A stretch of DNA of 6,965 bases from an uncultured Oscillochloris sp. GTDB taxonomy: Bacteria; Chloroflexota; Chloroflexia; Chloroflexales; Chloroflexaceae. The stretch is from positions 1 to 6,965 of the forward strand of contig CAIRFY010000585.1 of the NCBI GenBank assembly GCA_903877945.1. Direction: 5' to 3'. Below are positions 1 to 6,317 of this stretch, piece by piece (position 1 is the stretch's first letter; each line of letters opens with the position of its first letter). The position numbers were made by a program, and so were the translations under genes. A model generated the notes under the pieces. It had not been told where the DNA came from and did not search any database. It saw nothing but the letters and a program-made list of their open reading frames with translations.

Positions 1-81
1 CGGCCCGTAAACGGGCGGGCTAGGTCTACGAAGGCCGCTTCAGCGGCCTTTGCAGGTAATAGCCCGCCCGTTTACGGGCCG
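1..81. repeat. Long nested palindrome (REP/MITE-like element)
   Basis: The outer arms, 1-22 and 60-81, are perfect reverse complements over 22 bp. Between them a second hairpin has arms AAGGCCGCT (31-39) and AGCGGCCTT (42-50) with a 2-base loop, and wobble pairs extend it at its base. Each outer arm is also self-complementary (3-16 and 66-79, both of the form GCCCG-n4-CGGGC), so the DNA can fold either as one long hairpin or as three side-by-side hairpins. No T-run follows, so a classical intrinsic terminator is unlikely. The form resembles dispersed palindromic elements that I remember as common in Chloroflexota and cyanobacteria, but I cannot check copy number. The left edge coincides with the window start, so the element may continue outside. 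Confidence 0.75.
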
Positions 82-410
82 GGCACGTGACTTTGCATTA
101 GTCCTGCCGGTGGAACAGCTTGCCTAGCAGCCGGTTGTGCTAACATGTCACGGGGTCTTCTTAGCCACACTCAGCGCCGAGGGGCGGCTCCTGGTCAATC
201 GTTGGGGCAAAGCGATAGAGAGTACCGCCAACGACCTGCTGATCTGCCCCAAGCCACACATTGGCCCGTGGCACGTTGATATTGTAAGCCGCGAGCAGCA
301 CTGCTGCCAGGACGGACGGCTCTGCCACATTGTCGGGCGAGCCGATGCACGTAAGCCGATCAGACCGCCGCACGACATCGCCACATCTGGCCTGTGAAAG
401 CTGACGCATA
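82..410. other. Gene-free leader region, no supported gene
   Basis: No coding region here is convincing. Open frames overlap on both strands: plus 137-397 (86 codons), minus 424-161 (87 codons) and minus 384-148 (78 codons). None has a recognisable domain or a good ribosome binding site. The minus 424-161 frame reads most like a protein, with a stretch VPRANVWLGADQQVV and a Cys-Gly end. It would overlap the start of the CHAT gene head-to-head and may be a relic of a lost gene. The plus frame has the more GC-biased third positions, so composition does not settle the matter. The promoter for the downstream genes should lie here, but I found no convincing -35/-10 pair. Confidence 0.45.
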
Positions 411-2483
411 ATGATCGCCCCCACCTACGCCGACCTGAAGATCGATCTGGAGCGCGAGGCCAGCGGCGGCTACCGCGTTCGGCTCAGCTTCCGCCTTGAC
501 ACCAGCGCTGCCGACGAGGATTTCGGTGTTCGATCACCCACGCCCGTTGTCTTTGATCTGGAGGCGCTACGCGCTGCGAGTTTCAACCCGCAAAAGTATG
601 GGCAGATGCTCACCGCTGCGCTGTTGGCCGACGAGTCCGTCTGCCGTGGCTTCACCGCTGCCCACGCCCACGCCCGCGCTCACAGCATCCCGCTGCGTCT
701 GCGTTTGGCCCTCGACCCCGAGGATGCCGTGTTGCATGGGCTACGCTGGGAGTGGCTTCACGATCCAGACGATAGCGCACTGCTGGCGCTCAGTGAACGT
801 GTCCTGCTGTCGCGCTACCTGCTCGGCGGCACCGGCGAGCCGATCTCCGTGCCTGAGGGCCGCGATCTGCGCGCCCTGGTTGTGATCGCCAACCCATCCA
901 ACCTCTCCCGCTTCAACCTGGCTCCGCTCGATGTGGGCGCGGAGCAGCAGCGAATCGTCGCCGCGCTTGGCAGCATCCAACCCACCCTGCTCGTCAGCGG
1001 CACCGCCATTACGCCAACCCTGGCCAACCTACTCAGCGCCCTGCACGACGGCTACGAAATCCTGATCATCGTCGCCCACGGCAGCTTCCAGAGCGATACG
1101 CCCTACCTCTGGCTGGAGCAAGCCGACGGCAGCGCCGATAAGATTGCAGGCAGCCTGCTGAGCGAACGCCTGAAGCACGCCCAGCAGCGCCCGCACTTGG
1201 TGATCCTAGCTGCCTGCGAGGGCGCAGGCCGCGACGACGGCACGGAGCCGCTCGCCGCCCTCGGCCCGCGCCTCGTGTCCACCGGGATACCCGCCGTCGT
1301 CGCCATGCAGGGCACGATCAGCATCGCCGCCGTGAGCGCCCTGCTGCCGACGTTGCTCGCCGAGTTGCGCCGAGACGGCTGCATTGACCAGGCGATGGCC
1401 GCCGCTCGTCGCGCCGCCGAGCGTGAACACGCCGATTGGTGGCGACCAACCCTCACCATGCGCGTGCGCGACGGGCGGCTGTGGCACGGCACGCTGCCCG
1501 CGCACTCGCCCCGCGAGGGCGTCAATCCCTTCATCGCCGGAAGAGTCATCACGCCGAATCAGTTCTGTGGACGGCAGGAACAGATTAGGATCATTAGGGA
1601 GTGTATTGGTGGAGATTTACCCCAGTGTGTCTCAATCGTCGGCTTCCGGCGTAGTGGCAGAAGTTCGCTGCTACGTTATGTGCACGAGCGCATTCATAGC
1701 TTCTGTCCACCTGAGAAGCAACCCCTCGTGATATCGCTTAGCCTGTCTGATCAGCGCTTTCATACACCGGATGGCCTGACCGAGGGGTTGAGGCGTGGTA
1801 TTGCCGAGGCTATCGATAGCCCACCTTGGACACGGGAAGACAATAGCGACTCTTGGATTGTTGATGCTGGCCTCCAAAAACTGCACAACAACGACCGACG
1901 TTTGATTGTACTGATCGATGAGTTCGATCAGATTAGCGCACGGTTAGCCGTATTTGAGGGCTGGGGCGGCGATTGGCGCCGGAGGGCCGAGGTGCGGGGT
2001 TACTTCACACTAGTGATCGCCACTGTGCGTCCCATTCATGAAATCTGCAAGGAATCCGAATCGCTTTCTCTCTTCGGCAGTATGTTTACTATTATCCAGC
2101 TTGGCGCGCTAGAATTGGGCGAGTGGCAAACCCTCGTGCGCAGAAACTTCGGAGTCCATGTAAGTGATGGCGACATGACACTATTGGACGATCTTGCTGG
2201 CGGGTTGCCCTTCTACACCCAACTCGCAGCACAGTTGCTCTGGCGATACAATGATCCCACCCGCACCCGTGCAGAATTTGCACTTCAGGCGAAGCAGCAC
2301 TTTGACAAATTGTGGCGCGACCTGAGTGACACTGAGCGTAATGTGTTAAGTCGTGTCGCTAAGTCGTCTGGCTTGACTACGCCTACTACCCAATTCCAGG
2401 CAGAGCTACAACGCTATGGTTTACTGCGGAAGGACGGTCGGCTGTTTAGTAGTGCTCTTGTAAACTATCTTAGAGAACAGTGA
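411..2483 (+). CDS. CHAT-domain (caspase-like) protein fused to AAA/STAND-type ATPase and winged helix
   Basis: This 690-residue protein is predicted to be a cytosolic caspase-like protease whose activity is controlled by an attached ATPase switch. Residues about 1-150 form the conserved lead-in of this CHAT subgroup (LRWEWLHDP at 111-119, ALSERVLLSRYL after it). Residues about 150-360 are the CHAT domain, with the expected catalytic dyad His223 (VAHGSF) and Cys269 (LAACEGAG). The ATPase module starts at NPFI (372-375), followed by F-x-GR (about 385-388), Walker A GFRRSGRSS (411-419), Walker B LIVLIDEFD (D503, E504), a GWGGDW insert (517-522), GGLP (597-600, GxP-like) and a C-terminal winged helix (about 630-690). 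Residue 417, normally the Walker A lysine, is Arg (AGA), so ATP hydrolysis is probably impaired. Codon use changes at the domain junction: the ATPase part is less GC-rich and uses AGG/AGA Arg codons. The ATG at 411 is the only reasonable start, because an in-frame TGA lies at 402-404 and the next Met is residue 66; there is no clear Shine-Dalgarno. CHAT, ATPase and fusion are secure; substrate and biological role are unknown. Confidence 0.9.
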   Translation: MIAPTYADLKIDLEREASGGYRVRLSFRLDTSAADEDFGVRSPTPVVFDLEALRAASFNPQKYGQMLTAALLADESVCRGFTAAHAHARAHSIPLRLRLALDPEDAVLHGLRWEWLHDPDDSALLALSERVLLSRYLLGGTGEPISVPEGRDLRALVVIANPSNLSRFNLAPLDVGAEQQRIVAALGSIQPTLLVSGTAITPTLANLLSALHDGYEILIIVAHGSFQSDTPYLWLEQADGSADKIAGSLLSERLKHAQQRPHLVILAACEGAGRDDGTEPLAALGPRLVSTGIPAVVAMQGTISIAAVSALLPTLLAELRRDGCIDQAMAAARRAAEREHADWWRPTLTMRVRDGRLWHGTLPAHSPREGVNPFIAGRVITPNQFCGRQEQIRIIRECIGGDLPQCVSIVGFRRSGRSSLLRYVHERIHSFCPPEKQPLVISLSLSDQRFHTPDGLTEGLRRGIAEAIDSPPWTREDNSDSWIVDAGLQKLHNNDRRLIVLIDEFDQISARLAVFEGWGGDWRRRAEVRGYFTLVIATVRPIHEICKESESLSLFGSMFTIIQLGALELGEWQTLVRRNFGVHVSDGDMTLLDDLAGGLPFYTQLAAQLLWRYNDPTRTRAEFALQAKQHFDKLWRDLSDTERNVLSRVAKSSGLTTPTTQFQAELQRYGLLRKDGRLFSSALVNYLREQ

Positions 2484-2550
2484 CAAGCTAGCACGTAGTA
2501 ATTAAAAACCGTTGGATGACAACTAAGTTTACAATCCCTTCATTCACTAT

Positions 2551-2558
2551 GGAAGAGG
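2551..2558 (+). promoter_or_regulatory. Ribosome binding site deciding the start of the stand-alone ATPase
   Basis: GGAAGAGG lies 8 bases before the ATG at 2567, a near-ideal Shine-Dalgarno and spacing. The two earlier in-frame ATGs (2516 and 2549) lack such a site; the second lies just before the motif itself. This supports translation from 2567. A TACAAT hexamer at 2530-2535 could serve as a -10 box for a short leader, but no matching -35 is visible, so I do not claim a promoter. Confidence 0.5.
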
Positions 2559-2566
2559 TACAACAT

Positions 2567-3562
2567 ATGAAACATATAAGTAGTAACCCCTTTATTGTAG
2601 ATCATCCTGTTCCGCCAGAGTATTTCCATGGGCGACGTGACCAGTTCTTGAGCATCAAAGATCGCATCGGCGGTATCGCCTCGCAGTGCATCTCAATTGT
2701 TGGCTTTCGGCGCAGCGGTAAAAGCTCGCTACTGCGCTACGTGCAAGAGCGCATTGGAGAGTTCTGTCCGCCCGAGCAGCAACCTCTGGTGATTACACTC
2801 ATTTTGTCCGACCGACGCTTCCATACCCCAGAGGGCATCACTGAAGGGCTACGACAAGGCATTGAGCAGGCCATTGGCAGCCCGCCTTGGCGACGAGAAG
2901 ACAACAGCGACCCCTGGACGGTTGACGATGGACTCCAGGCGTTACGCGACTGTGGCCGCCGCCTAATTGTATTGATCGATGAATTTGATGAGATCGGGGC
3001 GAGGCTAGCGGCCTTCGAGGGCTGGGGCGGCGACTGGCGCGAGAAGGCTGGGGTGCAGGGCTACTTTGCCTTGGTACTGACCACCCTGCACCCGATCGAT
3101 GCAATCTATCAGGAGCTTGGCCTGACTTCACCCTTCGGCAATATCTTTACCACGATTGAGCTTGGCGCGTTAACGACAGGCGAGTGGCAATTCCTGGTGC
3201 GCGATGGCTTTACGGGCAGCGGCGTCGATCTGCGCGAGGCCGACCTCGTGCTGCTGGACGAACTGGCGGGCGGACTGCCCTTCTACGTCCAGCTCGCGGC
3301 GCAACTGCTCTGGCGGCACGGCGACCACCCGCGCACCTGCGCCGAATTTACGCTCCAGGCCGAGCCATTCTTTGCCAAACTGTGGCGCGACCTGAGCGAG
3401 CAGGAGCGCCACGCCCTGCGCCACGCCGCCGGGCTGCCCAGACTCGCCGCCCCTGTCGCCAACATCCGCGAACGACTCCAGCGCCACGGGATACTGCGCA
3501 GCGACGGGCGGCTGTTCAGCAGCGCCCTGGCTGAGTGGCTCAAAGATGGACAGAAAGCATGA
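2567..3562 (+). CDS. Stand-alone AAA/STAND-type ATPase with C-terminal winged helix, paralogue of the upstream ATPase module
   Basis: From the ATG at 2567 the product has 331 residues and no membrane segment or signal peptide. It matches the C-terminal half of the upstream CHAT protein along its whole length, roughly 60% identical by eye. Order of motifs: NPFI (7-10), F-x-GR (about 20-23), intact Walker A GFRRSGKSS (46-54, Lys52), Walker B LIVLIDEFD (D138, E139), GWGGDW insert (152-157), GGLP (235-238, GxP-like) and winged helix (about 269-328). It should bind and hydrolyse ATP and probably acts as an oligomerising switch. It begins 83 bases after the CHAT gene with no terminator between, so the two are likely co-transcribed. 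An alternative start at 2516 would add 17 residues lacking similarity to the paralogue; the ribosome binding site at 2551-2558 favours 2567. GC content rises in the last third, from about 3190. A partner or activator role for the CHAT protein is inference. Confidence 0.85.
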   Translation: MKHISSNPFIVDHPVPPEYFHGRRDQFLSIKDRIGGIASQCISIVGFRRSGKSSLLRYVQERIGEFCPPEQQPLVITLILSDRRFHTPEGITEGLRQGIEQAIGSPPWRREDNSDPWTVDDGLQALRDCGRRLIVLIDEFDEIGARLAAFEGWGGDWREKAGVQGYFALVLTTLHPIDAIYQELGLTSPFGNIFTTIELGALTTGEWQFLVRDGFTGSGVDLREADLVLLDELAGGLPFYVQLAAQLLWRHGDHPRTCAEFTLQAEPFFAKLWRDLSEQERHALRHAAGLPRLAAPVANIRERLQRHGILRSDGRLFSSALAEWLKDGQKA

Positions 3563-3597
3563 ACCACGTCACGTATCGCCGCACCACCGTCGCTCGC

Positions 3598-3646
3598 GTC
3601 CCCCCTCGCCCGCCGCAGCGGGAGAGGGGGACAGGGGGTGAGGGCC
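3598..3646. repeat. GC-rich stem-loop repeat between genes
   Basis: A C-rich arm (3598-3613) pairs with a G-rich arm (3618-3632) around the tetraloop CGCA (3614-3617). The stem is about 15 bp, with one bulged C and one G-A mismatch, and is followed by ACAGGGGGTGAGGGCC. The stem core CCCGC-CGCA-GCGGG and its C/G-tract flanks match a type of dispersed repeat I remember from many GC-rich bacteria; copy number cannot be checked here. There is no T-run, so it is not a standard intrinsic terminator. It fills the 109-base gap between the stand-alone ATPase and the membrane ATPase and could reduce read-through or affect translation of the next gene. Confidence 0.6.
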
Positions 3647-3671
3647 TTCCCGCCCGGACACGGGGGCAACC

Positions 3672-6305
3672 ATGACCCAATTCCTCCGCGAAACCTGGGA
3701 ACTCTGGTACTGGGCGCTCTTCCGCCCCTCGCTGCTGCAACAGCGTATGAATGCGTGGGCACCGCAAGCGGAGAAAGATGGTAAGCGGGCGGATACGGCG
3801 TACAACGACATTCTGCTTTTTCGCACCAACGCTCGCTTCCTATCCCAGTTTGCTCTGCTGACCCTACTGCTCTGCACCCCACTGATCATTCCAGTTGCGA
3901 CAACTGGCGAAGTGCGGGACTGGCTCTTTGTGCTGAGCGCGCTGTTGACCGCCTATGGTGTAAGTGTATGGTTTCTTCCCTTGGGCGTCCATACACCGCT
4001 GCTCTTTGCGCCGGTGTATGTGTTTCAGCGCGTCATTCTGCGCCTGTCGTTAGACAAAGCGTCTGCCATACTACCACCTCTGCCCCAGTTGGCGCTCGGT
4101 ATCGGGAGCTACACCCTTGGACTTGTGCTTACTTCATTGTTCGGCTACTGGCTCTGGCAGCGCCAGCAACTCTGGGCGGGACGCATCGTCCTCGTTGCTG
4201 GCTCAGTGATCAGTGTTGCTGGCGGAAGTTGGCTGGCGACCCAGAGTTGGGTTCTCGCCGCATGGCTGAGCGGTTTGAGTGGGTTCTTTTTGTTTTTGAC
4301 GATAGGTGATGAGCCACGAAATAATGATCCTGAGCGAGCGGTCGGCGGGGCGGTCGGCGGGGCGGTCGGCGTATCACTCTTACCGCTCCTACCGCTACTG
4401 CTGGCTGCCTGGTTGGTGGGATTTTGTTTCGCCCCGCTACGCTGGCGTTGGACGGGGCTGCTGGTTGCAGGAATCTTTATCGTTTTAACCTTTGAACAGC
4501 AGGGCTGGTGGGCACTGGTCGCAGGGGTAGCCGCGCTGGTTGGTTACTATCGGTTCCTGCCATTCTACCCGCTTTCTGCACTCCTCTGCCTCCGTCAGAA
4601 TATCCGGCTGCCCCGTACCGCGCTGCCGCTGCTGCGCCGCCTGCCACCTTTCGGCGATGAAATCCTCTGGCTCCCGTTACTGGGGCATAGCCGTATCCTG
4701 GCCGCCGCCTTCCGTGAAGATGCCAATACCACATTAGCAACACTCCAGCAGATGCGTGCATTGCCCTACCCTGGCTACCGGCGAGCTGAGCGTCGTGCGT
4801 TGCCGCAGATCGTCGCCGACCAACTGGCCCAGGCCCAGCATATCGAAAGCCTGATCGCTACATCCCAGGCGAATCACCCACTGCTACCCCCATTAGTGCC
4901 CGCGTTCTATCAGTTTGATCAGGCCGGGCAGCGACAGGATCTCGCCGCCGCACCAGGAAAGACGGACGAGATTGCAACCGTGCTGCCCCGTTTCTTGGCG
5001 CTTGCCGAGGATGTCGGGCGTGCCTGCGAGATGGACAACCCGGCCATGGCCGAGCTTGGCATGGAGCGATGCCTAGACAACCTGCGCACCTTGCAGGGGC
5101 AGCTACCTGGATTTGGCCTGCGCGCCAAGCACATCGAGCGCTGGAAACCGGCGTTTGCCCAGTGGGAAGTCGTCCTCCAGCATGCCATCGAGTGCCAGCG
5201 CACGCTCTCGCAGGGCGAACTGCTCAACCCTTTCCAGACCGGCAACCCGTTGCGGCCCGAGCGCAAAGAGCTTTTCAAAGGCCGCACGCAGTTCGTCGGC
5301 GACGTGCTGCGCTACATCTACGACGCCAGTCGCCCGACGTTGGTGCTGCACGGCCCGCGCCGCTGCGGCAAAAGCTCGTTCCTGCTAAACCTGCCGCACC
5401 TGCTGCCCAGCGACGTACTGCCGGTCTACTACAGCCTGCAAGCCCCGGCGGCCACCGCCAGCCCCGGCGACTTCTGCTATGGCATGGTGCGGGCGCTGGG
5501 CCGCGACCTACGCGGCCAGGGGGTTGTCGCGCCAGAGGCGCAGCGGGCCAGCTTTCAGCACAACCCCTACGGCACGCTGGAGGACTGGCTTGACGCGGTC
5601 AAACCCCGGCTCGGCACCCGCTCGGTGCTGCTCTGCTTCGACGAATTTGAGAAGCTGGGCGAGGCAATCGCGCATGGCCGGGTGAGCATGGCCGTTTTCG
5701 ACCAACTGCGCGACCTGATCCAGCACAGCAACCTCTCGTTTCTCTTCTGCGGCGTGCAGACCTTGAGCGAGCTCGGGCCGAACTGGAGCAGCTACTTCAT
5801 CAGCGTGCAGCCCATGGAGATGACCTACCTGGAGCCGGATGCGGCCCGCGAGCTGCTCACGAACCCCGACCTCGCCTTTGATCTACGTTATGCGGAGGGG
5901 ATTGTCGAGCAGGTGGTCACGATCACCCGCTGCCAGCCCTACCTGCTCCAACTGATCGGTGAACACATGGTACGCCAGGCCAACCGCAACCAGACCCGCC
6001 TGCTCACCCAGCCATTGCTTGATGCGGCCCTCGACGCGGCGCTCACCGCAGGCGAACCCTACTTCACCAACCTGTGGAGCGAGTACACCGGCACCACCCC
6101 CGACGAGGTGCGCGCCGGGCAATCCCTGCTGCACGCCGTCGCCCACGGGCAGGCTCCGCCACCCACCGACACCCCAGGGGCGCGAGCGGCCCTGCGTCGG
6201 CTGGTGCGCTACCACGTCATCGAGCAGGCAGGCAGCAGCCACCGCTGCGAGGTGCCCTTTGTAGCGCGCTGGGTGCGCGAGCGGGCTGTGATTGAAGAAG
6301 TGTAA
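3672..6305 (+). CDS. Multi-pass membrane protein with C-terminal AAA/STAND-type ATPase and winged helix
   Basis: This 877-residue protein joins a membrane domain to a cytosolic ATPase. Hydrophobic segments, judged by eye, lie near residues 57-77, 83-104, 107-125, 137-160, 169-189, 192-211, 231-254, 260-275 and 277-293, so eight or nine passes. Residues about 310-515 are a charged, mostly helical linker. The ATPase starts at NPFQTG (519-524), with F-x-GR (535-538), Walker A GPRRCGKSS (561-569, Lys567), Walker B LLCFDEFE (D657, E658), a CQP (754-756) where its relatives have the GxP motif, and a winged helix (about 797-872). It shares the motif order of the two upstream ATPases but lacks their GWGGDW insert, so it is a distant homologue. 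The ATG at 3672 is the first possible start after an in-frame TGA at 3639-3641; the ribosome binding site (GGGGG, 3662-3666) is weak. The ATPase half is more GC-rich than the membrane half. A sensor, anchor or pore role is inference; no known transporter family is recognised. Confidence 0.87.
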   Translation: MTQFLRETWELWYWALFRPSLLQQRMNAWAPQAEKDGKRADTAYNDILLFRTNARFLSQFALLTLLLCTPLIIPVATTGEVRDWLFVLSALLTAYGVSVWFLPLGVHTPLLFAPVYVFQRVILRLSLDKASAILPPLPQLALGIGSYTLGLVLTSLFGYWLWQRQQLWAGRIVLVAGSVISVAGGSWLATQSWVLAAWLSGLSGFFLFLTIGDEPRNNDPERAVGGAVGGAVGVSLLPLLPLLLAAWLVGFCFAPLRWRWTGLLVAGIFIVLTFEQQGWWALVAGVAALVGYYRFLPFYPLSALLCLRQNIRLPRTALPLLRRLPPFGDEILWLPLLGHSRILAAAFREDANTTLATLQQMRALPYPGYRRAERRALPQIVADQLAQAQHIESLIATSQANHPLLPPLVPAFYQFDQAGQRQDLAAAPGKTDEIATVLPRFLALAEDVGRACEMDNPAMAELGMERCLDNLRTLQGQLPGFGLRAKHIERWKPAFAQWEVVLQHAIECQRTLSQGELLNPFQTGNPLRPERKELFKGRTQFVGDVLRYIYDASRPTLVLHGPRRCGKSSFLLNLPHLLPSDVLPVYYSLQAPAATASPGDFCYGMVRALGRDLRGQGVVAPEAQRASFQHNPYGTLEDWLDAVKPRLGTRSVLLCFDEFEKLGEAIAHGRVSMAVFDQLRDLIQHSNLSFLFCGVQTLSELGPNWSSYFISVQPMEMTYLEPDAARELLTNPDLAFDLRYAEGIVEQVVTITRCQPYLLQLIGEHMVRQANRNQTRLLTQPLLDAALDAALTAGEPYFTNLWSEYTGTTPDEVRAGQSLLHAVAHGQAPPPTDTPGARAALRRLVRYHVIEQAGSSHRCEVPFVARWVRERAVIEEV
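4338..4371 (+). repeat. In-frame 12-bp tandem repeat encoding Ala-Val-Gly-Gly
   Basis: The unit GCGGTCGGCGGG occurs almost three times (12+12+10 bases) inside the membrane-ATPase gene. It encodes AVGG-AVGG-AVG at residues 223-233, just before a hydrophobic segment. Because the unit is a multiple of three, slippage would change the length of this small-residue stretch without breaking the frame. Gly/Ala-rich spacing of this kind can favour close helix packing. Confidence 0.85.
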
Positions 6306-6317
6306 TCCTGCTATAAC

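Noticed and set aside
1..81. CRISPR repeat, tRNA or intrinsic terminator as explanation of the first palindrome
   Set aside because: There is only one unit and no spacers, the arms do not fit a tRNA cloverleaf with its conserved bases, and no T-run follows the hairpin.
137..397. Plus-strand open frame of 86 codons upstream of the CHAT gene
   Set aside because: It has no recognisable domain and no ribosome binding site, and frames of similar length on the other strand overlap it. Third-position GC bias alone is not enough in GC-rich DNA.
2530..2535. TACAAT as a possible -10 box for the stand-alone ATPase
   Set aside because: No -35-like hexamer lies at 16-18 bases upstream, and the local AT-rich stretch makes chance matches likely.
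3283..3889. Long minus-strand open frames across the end of the stand-alone ATPase, the repeat and the start of the membrane gene
   Set aside because: They are low-complexity, Arg/Pro/Ser-rich translations antisense to two well-supported genes, typical shadows in GC-rich DNA.
5069..5593. Plus-strand open frame of 174 codons inside the membrane-ATPase gene
   Set aside because: It is a frame-shifted reading of the ATPase coding sequence, which carries clear Walker motifs in the main frame. The alternative translation is repetitive Ala/Arg/Pro/Gly.
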